From Calothrix sp. PCC 7507 (GTDB lineage: Bacteria; Cyanobacteriota; Cyanobacteriia; Cyanobacteriales; Nostocaceae), in contig NC_019682.1 in assembly GCF_000316575.1 (NCBI RefSeq), positions 6,820,001 to 6,884,000 on the forward strand: 64,000 nt of DNA, in the 5' to 3' direction. The translations under genes and the position numbers were made by a program. Below are positions 11,830-22,413 of the stretch, one piece after another. Every line of letters begins with the position of its first letter. Position 1 is the stretch's first letter. Under the pieces are notes generated by a model. It worked only from the letters and a program-made list of their open reading frames with translations. It was not told the DNA's origin and did not search any database.

Positions 11830-12543
11830 CTAAATCTCGTCTGGGTTAATTCCCAAATCCCGCAATCTTTGCGCCAATCGTTCGGCGCGATCGCTTTGCT
11901 GTTGCAGTAATTCTTCTGGTGTAGGTAATTTTCGCCCTTGTTGATCGTACCAATATAACCACTCACGCGATCGCCCCAGATAAACACCACGTTCTCGTCC
12001 AATTGCTAACCCAATCTCTGGCATCCACACCTGCGAATTTGGTTGTAAAATATAGCTGCCATCTACTAGACGATAAACTTCTAGGGGTTCTCGCTTGCGT
12101 CGATATCTGCGACTGGGTACATAAATTGCGTAATATAAAATCCCTAATTGAGCATAGTCGAGTTTTTTCTTTTCGTATTCACCACCGTAGGTTTTAGAAA
12201 CAACTTCTAGGGCGAATAAGGGAACAATATTATCTTCTTCCCACAGGACATAACTTAAACGTCCCTCTTCACCAATAAAACGTTCTACACCTAAGCTGAG
12301 AAATCCATCTGGTACTAACTGAGGGATGCTAGGCGCATAATAAATTCCCATATCCACACCGAAAAACCAATCGGTGCGTAGACGCAAAGCGGCTTGTCGT
12401 TAGACATCGCTCCATGCTAAAGCTAAAATTGCTTCTAATAAATTGGGAATTAGGTTTTGTAGCTCATTATCCACTGGGGTATCGTCGGAGTCTGGGAGTT
12501 CTGCCGAGGATGGAAGACAGTCTAGAGGGTTGTACTGCACCAT
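11830..12543 (-). pseudogene. Uma2 family gene interrupted by a dispersed repeat
   Basis: The original frame begins with ATG at 12543 (MVQYNPLDCLPSSAELPDSDD), runs to ALAWSDV and hits TAA at 12400-12402. It then continues in the same frame into RTDWFFGVDMGIYY and 180 more residues of Uma2 protein to 11830. The stop lies in a GCGATGTCTAACGACAAGCCGC repeat, also found near 12641 and 11708, so a dispersed repeat inserted in frame and brought the stop. A TTG at 12387 could still start a 185-residue product (FALEVVSKTYGGEYEKKKLDY is the catalytic strand). The C-terminus is a charged helix with QQQSDRAERLAQRLR. Confidence 0.75.
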
Positions 12544-12703
12544 GAAATTCCTCACTTGAACTGTGTGACTATATTTTAATAGTTAAGATAGTTGAGATTT
12601 TCAGAATGTGGATGAGGAAATAAATAGGAAAGCGATCAAGAGCGATGTCTAACGGCAAGCCGCTCCGCGTCTACGCTTTCCATCTAAAATTAGAGTGTTG
12701 AAA

Positions 12704-13282
12704 TTAGGCAGTTAGCTGATATTCAGTACCCTTAGCCGCAAAACCTGTCTCTCTTGGTTCAATTTCTTTAGCGTCGCTACTATTGGTGATTTGCAGTTGT
12801 GTCTCAGCACGACGAACAAATAAAGCACGGTAGGTACGCCCATCCTTGATTGCAAGATAGCCTTCCCATCCTTTCAAATCTTTAGGCAATTTTGTAGCTG
12901 AAACCCCGCTGATCTCGGTCTTTTCGGTTTTCTTGTTGTACACATTTATGTACAAGTTTGAGTTTGATTCATAAACTCTGACTTGGCGTTTGTCCGTCTC
13001 AAAATACAGACGGGTGTCATCAGCAGCAGGAGTTTGGGGAGTTTGGGGAGGCAATAACTTAATCACATCATCGCGTACCCAGCCAATTTTCGTGCTATCG
13101 TAACTAATTTTGTACCAAGTATGATCGTCTCCTGGTTGTTTTTTCTCCAGAATTTTGACGCGAGTACCCAAGGGTTTCTCTACAGCAGTAGCCGTCACTG
13201 AGGCAGTGGAGCGGATTTTGACTGGGCCTTTGCCACCGGATACATTACTTTTCAGTTCACCGAATTGTTCAGTTGTACTCAT
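12704..13282 (-). CDS. SH3 domain protein
   Basis: A 192-residue soluble protein. Residues about 15-78 form a bacterial SH3 domain (GPVKIRSTASVTATAV, GTRVKILEKK, WYKISYDSTKIGWVRDDVIK). The rest, after a Pro-rich linker, is a beta-rich region with no known name (LYFETDKRQVRVYESN). No signal peptide. Function unknown; SH3 modules bind peptides or cell wall. ATG 13282 follows a GGAATAT-type weak site. Confidence 0.8.
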   Translation of the reverse strand: MSTTEQFGELKSNVSGGKGPVKIRSTASVTATAVEKPLGTRVKILEKKQPGDDHTWYKISYDSTKIGWVRDDVIKLLPPQTPQTPAADDTRLYFETDKRQVRVYESNSNLYINVYNKKTEKTEISGVSATKLPKDLKGWEGYLAIKDGRTYRALFVRRAETQLQITNSSDAKEIEPRETGFAAKGTEYQLTA

Positions 13283-13685
13283 GGGAGATATTCCTGTTTT
13301 GGTTTAAGTAGTGAGAGTAGAGACAGTATTTAATAAATATAGTTATTTTCCGTATAACCACACTGTAGAATTTTTAAAATATTGTGAAAATTTTTCTAAA
13401 ATGCTTAGTAAATTTCCCAAGTTATATCCATTGAGGAAAGAGGTATGTCTCTAGAAATAGGAACGCATGGCATATTTCCACACAACAACAAACTCGATTC
13501 AACAGCTAGAGTTAAAATAACGAAAATGTGGGGTGTTGCACTCCACGCACGCTACGCGATCGCAAATCGCTCATCAATGCAACTTATCACATCTCTACAA
13601 AGGCTACACCTAAAAAGCTTGCCTGAGGAGTCTAAATTATGTTGCAATGGTGATTCCTGGGCGCTTGAACAACCGATAAATACTT

Positions 13686-15443
13686 ATGAACGCTACGCAA
13701 GAACAATTAAAAGTTAAATTTGAGCAGGCTTTGGTTGCTGCTTTTGGCGCTGAGTACGCCGGAGTAGATCCGATTTTGGTGTCTGCTAGCAATCCTAAAT
13801 TTGGTGATTATCAGGCGAATGTGGCTTTATCTTTGAGTAAGCGCCAAGGATTGCAACCAAGGGCGATCGCTTCTACTATAGTTGAAAAACTAGATGTATC
13901 AGAAATCTGTGAGCCACCAGAGATAGCTGGGCCTGGGTTTATCAATCTCAAATTGAAACCCGTATACCTGGAAGCACAGCTGACTAGTATTCAAATAGAT
14001 CCCCGATTAGGAGTCCCCACAGCAAAAACTCCCCAGCGGGAAATTGTGGATTTTTCCAGTCCAAATATTGCCAAGGAAATGCATGTTGGGCATCTGCGCT
14101 CAACTATTATTGGTGATAGCATTGCCAGAATTCTCGAATTTCGCGGACATGATGTTTTGCGGTTAAATCATGTTGGTGATTGGGGTACGCAGTTTGGGAT
14201 GTTAATTGCTTACTTACGAGAAGTTTACCCCCAAGCGCTGACTACAGCTAATGCTTTAGATATTGGTGACTTAGTCAGCTTTTACCGCAAAGCAAAACAG
14301 CGGTTTGATGCAGATGAAACTTTTCAAGAAACAGCACGACAAGAAGTCGTCAGATTACAAGCCGGCGCCCAAGATACAATTCATGCGTGGAAAATGCTGT
14401 GTGAACAGTCACGGCGAGAGTTCCAGATAATTTATGACTTGTTGGATGTCAAGTTAACTGAACGTGGAGAATCTTTTTACAATCCCTTATTACCAGGAAT
14501 TGTAGAAGATTTAGCAAAATCTGGTTTATTAGTAGAAAACCAAGGGGCGCAGTGTGTTTTCTTGGAAGGTTTCACGAATAGAGAAGGTGAACCTCTGCCG
14601 TTAATTGTGCAAAAATCCGATGGTGGTTATAACTACGCCACAACAGATTTAGCATCTTTACGCTACCGGATTCAACAAGACGAAGCCAAGCGCATAATTT
14701 ATGTAACAGATACTGGACAAGCTAATCACTTTGCCCAATTTTTTCAGGTTGCACGTAAAGCAGGATGGATTCCCGAAGATGTGGAACTTGTACATGTGCC
14801 GTTTGGCTTGGTGCTGGGGGAAGATGGCAAGAAGTTTAAAACCCGTTCTGGTGATACAGTAAGGTTAAGGGATTTGTTAGATGAAGCGATCGTACGTGCC
14901 CGTGCAGACCTAGAAAATAGGTTACAAGAATATGAACGGACAGAAACTGAAGAATTCATTGCCCATGCATCTGAAGTAATTGGCATTAGTGCAGTTAAAT
15001 ATGCAGACTTGAGTCAAAACCGCACTAGTAACTATATTTTTAGTTACGACAAAATGCTATCTCTCAAAGGTAATACAGCACCTTACATGCTCTACGCTTA
15101 TGTCAGGACTCAAGGCATTAGTCGAGAGGGTAATATTGACTTTGAACAAATGGGTGCAAATACTAAAATTTTGCTCGAAACAGACACAGAATTGACTTTA
15201 GCAAAACATCTCCTACAACTGAGTGAGGTGATTGCTGATGTCGAACAAGATTTATTGCCAAATCGGTTATGTGAGTATTTGTATCAATTGAGCGATAAGT
15301 TTAACAAATTCTATGAAAATTGCCCTGTTCTGCAATCTGAAGAACCTGTACGCACATCTCGTTTGGCACTGTGCAATTTGACAGCTAGAACTTTGAAGTT
15401 GGGTTTATCTCTGTTGGGAATTCAGGTGTTGGAAAGAATGTAG
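13686..15443 (+). CDS. argS: arginyl-tRNA synthetase
   Basis: Charges tRNA-Arg. 585 residues, normal length. The N-terminal additional domain covers 1-110, followed by [16 protein letters not shown], the class I HIGH motif (HVGH), and [10 protein letters not shown]. The KMSKS counterpart is degenerate ([14 protein letters not shown]), as is usual in ArgRS. The C-terminal DALR anticodon-binding domain ends [10 protein letters not shown]. Start ATG 13686. A short open frame that overlaps upstream (13445-13717) is probably not a gene. Confidence 0.97.
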   Translation: MNATQEQLKVKFEQALVAAFGAEYAGVDPILVSASNPKFGDYQANVALSLSKRQGLQPRAIASTIVEKLDVSEICEPPEIAGPGFINLKLKPVYLEAQLTSIQIDPRLGVPTAKTPQREIVDFSSPNIAKEMHVGHLRSTIIGDSIARILEFRGHDVLRLNHVGDWGTQFGMLIAYLREVYPQALTTANALDIGDLVSFYRKAKQRFDADETFQETARQEVVRLQAGAQDTIHAWKMLCEQSRREFQIIYDLLDVKLTERGESFYNPLLPGIVEDLAKSGLLVENQGAQCVFLEGFTNREGEPLPLIVQKSDGGYNYATTDLASLRYRIQQDEAKRIIYVTDTGQANHFAQFFQVARKAGWIPEDVELVHVPFGLVLGEDGKKFKTRSGDTVRLRDLLDEAIVRARADLENRLQEYERTETEEFIAHASEVIGISAVKYADLSQNRTSNYIFSYDKMLSLKGNTAPYMLYAYVRTQGISREGNIDFEQMGANTKILLETDTELTLAKHLLQLSEVIADVEQDLLPNRLCEYLYQLSDKFNKFYENCPVLQSEEPVRTSRLALCNLTARTLKLGLSLLGIQVLERM

Positions 15444-15795
15444 AAGGGAATGTTTTTTTCAACGCACTTTCTTTGGGTTCAAAACCGATGATTTTTTGGT
15501 GTTGTTACAGTAGCTATTAGCTGATCTGCTTCATTTGTATATAGCTTGTAGATCAGCAATAGTTTAAGGCGATCGCATGACTTAATTCACAAGATATAAT
15601 TGCGATCGCTTAGAGGTTGTTTTTGCACTACTTTAGCTGTGTCGTTCCACTACCGGACTGACACTGTTGGGAAAGCAAAGTATGAGGGGGAACAACAGTT
15701 CGCCCCTACGTATTGGTTATGTATGTGGGTAGGTTTGTGGGCAGATTCCCAGATTTTGGAAGAAATTGGGAATATTGTGAGTAGGGCTTTTAGGC
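15444..15795. other. spacer without a supported gene
   Basis: AT-rich with several HIP1 sites. An open frame across it has no family or ribosome-site support. Confidence 0.4.
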
Positions 15796-16227
15796 TCAAT
15801 TGCTGGGTGAGGAAATATTGCCCGAAAGGCGATCGCGTATTAATATCAGTTGTTCTTGGTTGCTGACTGGATTTCTGGGTGCTGGTAGTTCGGTGTTTGG
15901 CCAGCTGGGTAAGGTATTACAGGGACATGATAAGGCTGGCATCCCCAAGCTTCGCAAGGGTATTGGCATCTCACAACGACTGCAAGGCTGCATTTCCCAA
16001 GCTGATGTTAAGAGTTCGGCGATGGTTTCATGAGTACCCTCTAGGTAGCAATCACCAGTTGACTGCGAGAGAATTTGCTGCCAGCATTCTTCAAATTCTG
16101 CGCTATAGCGATCGCCTTTTAGCACTGGTTGCGGCAATAAGTTTGCTGCACCATTACCCGTCACTACTTTCTTCCCTAACTGAAACCAGTAGGCAAGATA
16201 TTGTTTAACTTCTTGTTCTGTTGCCAT
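15796..16227 (-). CDS. conserved cyanobacterial protein of unknown function
   Basis: A 143-residue protein with the start MATEQEVKQYLAYWFQLGKKVV, which looks like a conserved cyanobacterial N-terminus. A small Cys cluster (PCSRCEMP, SCPCNTLP) could bind a metal. No membrane segment. Function not assigned. Convergent with argS and separate from cobU downstream. Confidence 0.7.
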   Translation of the reverse strand: MATEQEVKQYLAYWFQLGKKVVTGNGAANLLPQPVLKGDRYSAEFEECWQQILSQSTGDCYLEGTHETIAELLTSAWEMQPCSRCEMPIPLRSLGMPALSCPCNTLPSWPNTELPAPRNPVSNQEQLILIRDRLSGNISSPSN

Positions 16228-16310
16228 ACCACAATTTTAGGTTTTTTAGGTAACATTTTGACTGTCGAATTTTAAATAAAGTGTTAAGAATATTGGGTAT
16301 TTGTCAAAGG

Positions 16311-16964
16311 TCAAGAGTTATTAGTTATTTCTCCCTCATCTCCCTCATCTCCCTTATCTTCCCCTGCTCCCTGCCCCCTTTCCCTTCTGGGTGGTAAAGG
16401 TGAACCAAGGGTGCTGAGATTGAGAATATGACCACCTGTAACTAAATATACAGATTCACAGATGATTCCTAGCTGACGGACTAGAGAACCTAGGCGATCG
16501 CGAAACTGGCGACCAAGAGGATAAGCTGGGACTACACCCCAACCTGTCTCTTCAGCGACGAACACCATATCAGCGGCAACCAGCTGGACTGTTTCCAAAA
16601 ATTCTCCAAGTATATTTTCCCAACTATCTTCATTTTCTTCTAGGAGATTAGCTACCCAAGTTCCTAAAGAATCAACTAGAAGACAGGTGTCTGGCTTGGC
16701 ATCGGCAAGGGTAGCAGACAGTTCTATCGGTACAGGGAGTGTCACCCAGTCTTGGGGACGGCGTTTTTGGTGTTCTTGAATGCGGTTGTCCCACTCTTCA
16801 TCATTTGGGTTTTCGGTAGCTGTGGCAACGTAAACAACTGCTTTACCTGACTGCATTGCCAAAGTTTCTGCCCATTCACTTTTACCAGACCTAGCTGGCC
16901 CGGTGACTAAGATGACTTTACCCAAAGCTTTTTCCTTAGTATCTTTAATTAACGAGGGTTGCAA
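16311..16964 (-). CDS. cobU: adenosylcobinamide kinase / adenosylcobinamide-phosphate guanylyltransferase
   Basis: Bifunctional enzyme for the nucleotide loop of cobalamin (pseudo-B12 in cyanobacteria). P-loop GPARSGKS at the N-terminus, VYVATATENPNDEEWDNRI with the guanylylation region (RIQEHQKRRP; the usual His is in this stretch), and LLVDSLGTWVANLL. The last 30 residues (PPRRERGQGAGEDKGDEGDE) come from a dispersed repeat and are not family sequence. Start appears to be TTG 16964; there is no ATG upstream of the P-loop. Confidence 0.9.
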   Translation of the reverse strand: MQPSLIKDTKEKALGKVILVTGPARSGKSEWAETLAMQSGKAVVYVATATENPNDEEWDNRIQEHQKRRPQDWVTLPVPIELSATLADAKPDTCLLVDSLGTWVANLLEENEDSWENILGEFLETVQLVAADMVFVAEETGWGVVPAYPLGRQFRDRLGSLVRQLGIICESVYLVTGGHILNLSTLGSPLPPRRERGQGAGEDKGDEGDEGEITNNS

Positions 16965-17141
16965 TACCTAAGCATATTGTTTCACTTCACAGGAGAAATT
17001 GTTTGTTTTCAAATATCTTTTAAGAGATAAAATTAGCACCAGCATTGATATGATGCCAAGATTGGTAAAGACTAAAAATCCCAACAACCCCACTGGGAAT
17101 TATTCCACACGATTGGGGACAGCAAATTCCAGGATATTTTT

Positions 17142-17960
17142 ATGAAAGCAGGCTTAAAACGCATTGAGGCAACTCTACACGATTTAGGAACTCGCAACAC
17201 AGCCGACTCTACCGAAACAGGTGATTCGACGAAGCGACCTTGCTCCTTTAGGATCAGTGTGGGAGCGACAGATTCTATAGTAAGTAATGATACTTCATCC
17301 CCAGAAAATCAAAATATACAAGAATCAACAGCTGATTTAGAAACAGACTCCGATAGTCAGCTGCTCGACGACGAGAATTTATTCACCCAACATCAGTCTG
17401 TGCCGACTTTTTCAGTGGAATATCCGGGGGGCAAAACGCCTAATTTGCCTAAGTTCAAAACTCCTAGCTTCAGTAGTCATCGTCACGGAGCAAATCCTGG
17501 ATTGGCAGTAAATTTGTTACAAGAAATCCAAGAAAATGTTCTCGGTTGGCAGCAAGAACTACAAGAACTTATCCAGCAAATTCAAGATATTTACTTAGAA
17601 GGGCCGATTGTTAATGGCTGGTTAGAATCCAATAACCGTGAAACAGAACCGGGAGGAACTGCGACACTGCGTCATGGAGAAGTTGAGGGACTGATGGACT
17701 ACGTAGAAAAAATCTGCGCTGCTGGTGGGAAGGTATCCTATCAATCTCCTGTGAGTGGCTACCGCCTCTGTGGTTTGGATGCTGCTGGTAAAGTTTGGTC
17801 GCGGCCTTGTCCACCGGATCAACTTCCTGCTGTGAGTTTAGCGATCGCTCGTTACCAAAGGTTGCGTCAATTTTTAGGACGTAAGCAATATTTGGAAACA
17901 CGGCTGGGTCAATTAGCTGAAACTCTAGTGATTTTACACAGTCATATTCAACAAGCTTAA
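17142..17960 (+). CDS. cyanobacterial protein of unknown function
   Basis: 272 residues. The first 125 are low-complexity and variable (Ser, Asp, Thr-rich, with a repeat-derived section near 17220-17275). The conserved part is 125-272: NLLQEIQENVLGWQQELQ, LEGPIVNGWLES, VSYQSPVSGYRLCGLDAAG and PPDQLPAVSLAIARYQRL. Coiled-coil segments are likely at 128-150 and near the C-terminus. No signal or membrane segment. ATG 17142, no clear ribosome site. Confidence 0.75.
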   Translation: MKAGLKRIEATLHDLGTRNTADSTETGDSTKRPCSFRISVGATDSIVSNDTSSPENQNIQESTADLETDSDSQLLDDENLFTQHQSVPTFSVEYPGGKTPNLPKFKTPSFSSHRHGANPGLAVNLLQEIQENVLGWQQELQELIQQIQDIYLEGPIVNGWLESNNRETEPGGTATLRHGEVEGLMDYVEKICAAGGKVSYQSPVSGYRLCGLDAAGKVWSRPCPPDQLPAVSLAIARYQRLRQFLGRKQYLETRLGQLAETLVILHSHIQQA

Positions 17961-18131
17961 AGTTTTAAAGATTAATTCCGAAGAAACTCGGTTGGTGAGT
18001 CTGGATTTTTTGGTATAGATTAGCTCTGAGCAGGTGACTGCTTGAAGGTTGAAGTATGAAGTATGAAGTATGAAATTACCCTTAATTACTTCATCCTTGA
18101 TCCTTTACACTTCAGACTTTTTTAGTCAAAA

Positions 18132-19073
18132 GTGAAACCTATGCCAGATACCCAAATCTCTGCCATTATCTGTACTCACAATCGAGATACCTATTTAGGT
18201 GCAGCAATTGATAGCCTGTTAGCTCAGGATTTCCCAGCTGAATTTGAAGTTGTGGTAGTGGATAATGGCTCCAGCGATCGCACTTGTGAAGTTGTAGCAC
18301 AAAGAGCCGATAATCCTCGTCTGAAATATATCTTTGAACCAATCATCGGTTTATCTGTTGCTCGTAACACGGGTGCTAGAGTAGCTAGTGGTGAAATTTT
18401 GGCATATTTAGATGATGATGCAGTCGCGAGCGATCGCTGGCTGCAAATTTTGTATTCTGCCTACAAAAATAATACTCAACTAGCGATCGCCGGCGGCAAA
18501 GTCACTCTGTTATGGCCCCAAGGTATCCAACAACCACGGTGGCTCTCTCCTGGATTGGCGGGGAATTTGGGTGCATATGATTTGGGTAACAGCACAGTTT
18601 ATATCGATCAGCCAGGCTTAACCCCCAGAGGCTTAAATTACTCCATACGTCGTAGTTTCCTGGAAGAAATTGGCGGTTTTGATCTTCATCTAGGACGAGT
18701 TGGCAAAAACCTCTTATCCAATGAAGAATTGCAAATGACAGAATTTGCCTTGCAACGGGGTTGGCAAGTTGCTTATCTTCCTGAGGCTTTAGTGGCTCAC
18801 AATGTATCACCAGAAAGACTACAACGCTCTTGGTTTTTAAATCGAGGCTGGTGGCAAGGTATTAGTGAATGTTATCGGGAACAACTCACTGGTAAATCTG
18901 GTATTGGTCAGTTGCAACGAGGTAGCGAACGGTTTTTCCGTGGCTTATATAAAGCATTTCAATACCTAAGTGATCCAGCAGAAAGCTTTGACAATCTAGT
19001 GTATGCATACGGTCAGATTGGTTACTTAAATGCTGCTATTCAAGGGCTTCTATCAATATCAAATCAAAAATAG
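18132..19073 (+). CDS. family 2 glycosyltransferase, hormogonium-polysaccharide type
   Basis: 313-residue GT2 enzyme: SAIICTHNRDTYLGAAIDSLL, VVVDNGSSDRT (nucleotide-sugar loop), AYLDDDAV (DXD metal site), NYSIRRSFLEEIGGFD and NEELQMTEFALQRGWQVAYLPEALVAHNV. It resembles the HpsE group, which builds the hormogonium gliding polysaccharide. Starts are GTG 18132 or ATG 18141. Followed 11 nt later by a second glycosyltransferase and then an acetyltransferase, probably one operon. Confidence 0.87.
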   Translation: MKPMPDTQISAIICTHNRDTYLGAAIDSLLAQDFPAEFEVVVVDNGSSDRTCEVVAQRADNPRLKYIFEPIIGLSVARNTGARVASGEILAYLDDDAVASDRWLQILYSAYKNNTQLAIAGGKVTLLWPQGIQQPRWLSPGLAGNLGAYDLGNSTVYIDQPGLTPRGLNYSIRRSFLEEIGGFDLHLGRVGKNLLSNEELQMTEFALQRGWQVAYLPEALVAHNVSPERLQRSWFLNRGWWQGISECYREQLTGKSGIGQLQRGSERFFRGLYKAFQYLSDPAESFDNLVYAYGQIGYLNAAIQGLLSISNQK

Positions 19074-19084
19074 TCATAAATTAT

Positions 19085-20029
19085 ATGTCATCTAAAATTC
19101 CAGTTTCCGTATTGATTCCGGCAAAAAATGAACAATCTAATTTACCCGCCTGCCTCACTAGCCTTCAGAGAGCAGATGAAGTCTTTGTTGTAGATTCACA
19201 AAGTACAGACAATAGCATAGAAATTGCTAAAAGCTACGGTGCAAATGTCGTACAATTTAACTTCAATGGCAAATGGCCAAAAAAGAAAAATTGGTCTTTA
19301 GATAACCTTCCTTTCCGCAACAAATGGGTGTTAATTGTTGATTGTGATGAGCGGATTACCCCCGAACTGTGGGAAGAGATTGCCGAAGTAATTCAAAATA
19401 ATGAATATGAAGGTTATTACCTCAACCGCCGTGTATTTTTCTTAAAAAAATGGATTCGTCACGGTGGCAAATATCCCGATTGGAATTTGCGTTTATTTCA
19501 ACATCAAAATGGTCGCTACGAAAACCTGAGTACAGAAGATATTCCTAACACTGGTGATAATGAAGTTCACGAACACGTCATTTTGCAGGGAAAAGTTGGA
19601 TATCTGAAAAACGATATGCTGCACGAAGACTTCCGCGACCTTTATCACTGGTTAGAACGACACAACCGCTATTCTAATTGGGAAGCTCGTGTTTATTTCA
19701 ACCTGCTCACAAATAAAGATGATAGTGGTACTATTGGCGCAGACTTATTTGGTGATGCGGTACAACGCAAGCGCTTTTTAAAGAAAGTGTGGGTACGTTT
19801 GCCATTTAAACCATTTTTAAGATTCATCTTATTCTACATTATTCAGCGCGGTTTTTTAGATGGCAGAGCCGGATATGTCTATGCACGTCTTTTGAGTCAA
19901 TATGAATATCAAATCGGCGCTAAATTGTATGAATTACGCAATTGTGGTGGCAAGTTAAATACCGCAACTACTGCTAAGTCTGCGACACCATCTTTAACTC
20001 CAGAAATCGGGCAAACAGCAACAAATTAA
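19085..20029 (+). CDS. family 2 glycosyltransferase (LPS beta-1,4-glucosyltransferase-like)
   Basis: 314 residues. PVSVLIPAKNEQSNLPACL, VVDSQSTDNS, WVLIVDCDERIT (DXD), RHGGKYPDWNLRLFQ, VHEHVILQGKVGYL and HWLERHNRYSNWEARVY are hallmarks of the WaaE/KdtX-like GT2 branch that adds a sugar to an extracellular glycan. The hydrophobic segment PFLRFILFYIIQRGFLDGRAGYVYARL near the C-terminus may touch the membrane. Second gene of the likely operon. Confidence 0.88.
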   Translation: MSSKIPVSVLIPAKNEQSNLPACLTSLQRADEVFVVDSQSTDNSIEIAKSYGANVVQFNFNGKWPKKKNWSLDNLPFRNKWVLIVDCDERITPELWEEIAEVIQNNEYEGYYLNRRVFFLKKWIRHGGKYPDWNLRLFQHQNGRYENLSTEDIPNTGDNEVHEHVILQGKVGYLKNDMLHEDFRDLYHWLERHNRYSNWEARVYFNLLTNKDDSGTIGADLFGDAVQRKRFLKKVWVRLPFKPFLRFILFYIIQRGFLDGRAGYVYARLLSQYEYQIGAKLYELRNCGGKLNTATTAKSATPSLTPEIGQTATN

Positions 20030-20062
20030 TTCCAATTGCCAATGAATATTCAATATTGACTC

Positions 20063-20656
20063 ATGATTAATTCAAAGTTGAATATGAATGCTCAACTGCC
20101 ATTAGTTGATGCAGAACCTTTTGTAGATTTACGCAAATATGATCAGTCTTGGTTTGAGCGGGGGCGTCCGAGTTGGTATATTTTATTATGGTGGTTTGTA
20201 CAAGCGATCGCTTTTCCCCTCACTCCTCAACCATTAAATCACCTCCGTTGCGCCTTGCTGCGGCTATTTGGCGCTCATATTGGCAAAGGGGTATTCATTC
20301 GACCCACAGCCCGCTTTACCTACCCCTGGAAAGTCACAATTGGCGATTACAGCTGGATTGGAGATGACGTAGTTTTATACAGTCTAGACGAGATTCATAT
20401 CGGGCAACACTGCGTAATTTCCCATAAAAGTTACCTGTGTACTGGTAGTCATGATATCCACGACCCTGCTTTTGGTTTGAAAACTGCAAGTATCACTATT
20501 GGCAATGGAGTATGGGTAGCAGCAGATTGTTTTATCGGGCCAGGAGTACAAATCGGTGCTAATGCTGTAATTGGCGCTCGTAGTAGCGTGTTTACACATA
20601 TGCCTCCAGCACAAGTTTGCTTGGGAAGCCCTTGCAGTCCTCGCTATCCCAGGTAG
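20063..20656 (+). CDS. WcaF-like hexapeptide acetyltransferase
   Basis: 197-residue left-handed beta-helix acetyltransferase (colanic-acid WcaF type; the hormogonium polysaccharide group has a similar enzyme). Seen: LRKYDQSWFERGRPSWYILLWW, hexapeptide repeats from IGKGVFIRPTARFTYPWKVTIGDYSWIGDDVVLY to VIGARSSVFTHMP, and the catalytic His in SHDIHDP. Adds acetyl groups to the polysaccharide made by the two upstream enzymes. Confidence 0.88.
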   Translation: MINSKLNMNAQLPLVDAEPFVDLRKYDQSWFERGRPSWYILLWWFVQAIAFPLTPQPLNHLRCALLRLFGAHIGKGVFIRPTARFTYPWKVTIGDYSWIGDDVVLYSLDEIHIGQHCVISHKSYLCTGSHDIHDPAFGLKTASITIGNGVWVAADCFIGPGVQIGANAVIGARSSVFTHMPPAQVCLGSPCSPRYPR

Positions 20657-20910
20657 TACCCAGTCCTAAAAGTTTTGAGCAGTTCGTAGTCAGCACTAGA
20701 GTGCTGACTACGAACTTGATTACTTGAGATATAGGACTCATATTTGATTTTTGAACAAATCTAAGTATCTGTAGGGTGGGCATTGCCCACCCTACGCATT
20801 GTTCAAAAATCAAAACGGACTGCTATATTTCCGAAGATGCAATTGAAGGTGGGGTTTTCCTGCCTTCAATTGTATTTAACTGTTAACTGTTAACTGTTAA
20901 CTGATTTAAT
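20657..20910. repeat. hairpin repeats between convergent genes
   Basis: GTAGGGTGGGCATTGCCCACCCTAC (about 20772-20797) is a palindromic repeat, with another CGTAGTCAGCAC...GTGCTGACTACG hairpin at about 20683-20715 that could serve as a two-way terminator. Confidence 0.6.
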
Positions 20911-22362
20911 CTACCGAGACAGATAGGGGTCAACACTACTGATTTCAAACTCACACGCTCTTGAAACCACTTCAGCGGGCAATTTATCAAAGCTAACTAA
21001 TGGTAAATAAGAGGGGTTTTTGGTCAGTTCTTTTGCTAATAAAAACCCAGCAATAGTCCAAGTTTGATATTTTCTGGCTTGTTTACCAATTAGTCGCCCC
21101 TTCTTACCGTCATAATATTCTGGCCATTCATCTTCTCTCAAACGTGTTTCTGCAAGTTCAATAGCTTTTTTAACCAGTGCTGTTTTGTTGGTTTTTACAC
21201 CTGCTGCAGCCAACATCCACATCAAAACTGGCCAACTACCCGCATTGTGATATGACCAAGGTATATTTTTAGGGTCACATCCAGTAACAATTTTATACTC
21301 TTCATTTTCCAAAGCTGGGAAACAGATTTTCATAGGCATATCTCCCACCAAATCGTCCCATCTATCCTCAATGAGAGTCATAATCGCTTGTGACTGTTCT
21401 TCAGTAGCAAGGTCGGAAATAATAGCCATTAAGTTACCAAGAGAAAAGAAGCGAGTATCTAGCTGTGATGGGCCAACATTACCTGCAAAATAACCGCCCT
21501 TTCTCGGTAGCCATTTATCTAATTCATAATAAGGCAGCGAATCTACATATATATTGAAGAGATTGACTGCTGTCTTACCATACTCCTCACTCTTAAAACG
21601 ATAAATGGCATTTAGCCGATTAATATCTATCCAATAATGCTGGCGAATATGAGCGCATAAAAGTGGCAACCGATTATCAATTGCGGCCACAACATCTTGA
21701 TTTCCTTGACAAATTAATAGCTCACGGGATGCACGCAATGCTGCATAAAATAAAACCTGAAGCTCCAGAGGATGACCATATATACCCATACGACGGTCAA
21801 TCATACAAGCACCATCTGGAACCAGCAAGGTTGGGTACATGTCAAAACGATTCGCCAAGCAGATTTCCATAATCAATCTGATGCCGTTTTGGAATTCAGG
21901 TTGATAGACCAGAGAAAAATCTTCTGTAGCTATGACATATGCACGCAACAAAATAATCCACCATAGACAAGAATCAACTGGTGTGACTCTGGCGATCGCA
22001 TGTTCACCAAAATCAGCCTCTAAGTATTCTTGTCCATTTGATGATACCACTTTGAAGCTAGCTGGTATTAAACCTCGACCAGGTTTATAGGCATCCAATG
22101 CCCTTTCTTTAGGCTGTAACTTTAAGGTTTCTTCTAGAAAATTACGCACAATCTCTGTTTTGCCTTTGATCAAAAAAATTAGAGCAGATGAGATAAAATC
22201 TCTGACAAAACATTGGTCATAATTGAGTGCTTCTACAGATGCATCATAGGCAGCTACCGTGCCCACAGGACGACCTTGATAATAGAGAATTGACTTTTCT
22301 AGAGCCTGCCAAGCTTCTTCCTCTTCTATACTGTTAGATGTCACCACTTCATTTAGTTTCAT
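20911..22362 (-). CDS. invB: alkaline/neutral invertase, GH100
   Basis: Cleaves sucrose to glucose and fructose in the cytosol. GH100 (plant-type neutral invertase) features: [27 protein letters not shown] with the catalytic Asp, [74 protein letters not shown] and [15 protein letters not shown] start at ATG 22362 (482 residues), 11 nt after GGGAG, rather than an earlier in-frame start at 22413. Heterocystous cyanobacteria have two such enzymes, needed for sucrose-fed nitrogen fixation. The A/B identity is uncertain. Sucrose synthesis is represented nearby at 26977. Confidence 0.9.
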   Translation of the reverse strand: MKLNEVVTSNSIEEEEAWQALEKSILYYQGRPVGTVAAYDASVEALNYDQCFVRDFISSALIFLIKGKTEIVRNFLEETLKLQPKERALDAYKPGRGLIPASFKVVSSNGQEYLEADFGEHAIARVTPVDSCLWWIILLRAYVIATEDFSLVYQPEFQNGIRLIMEICLANRFDMYPTLLVPDGACMIDRRMGIYGHPLELQVLFYAALRASRELLICQGNQDVVAAIDNRLPLLCAHIRQHYWIDINRLNAIYRFKSEEYGKTAVNLFNIYVDSLPYYELDKWLPRKGGYFAGNVGPSQLDTRFFSLGNLMAIISDLATEEQSQAIMTLIEDRWDDLVGDMPMKICFPALENEEYKIVTGCDPKNIPWSYHNAGSWPVLMWMLAAAGVKTNKTALVKKAIELAETRLREDEWPEYYDGKKGRLIGKQARKYQTWTIAGFLLAKELTKNPSYLPLVSFDKLPAEVVSRACEFEISSVDPYLSR

Positions 22363-22413
22363 CGTCAAAATAACTCCCTTATAATAGTGAATTTGCAGTA
22401 GATGCGCTCTCAA

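Noticed and set aside
13445-13717. 90-codon frame before argS
   Set aside because: Has a fair ribosome site but overlaps argS, and its content looks random with repeat pieces.
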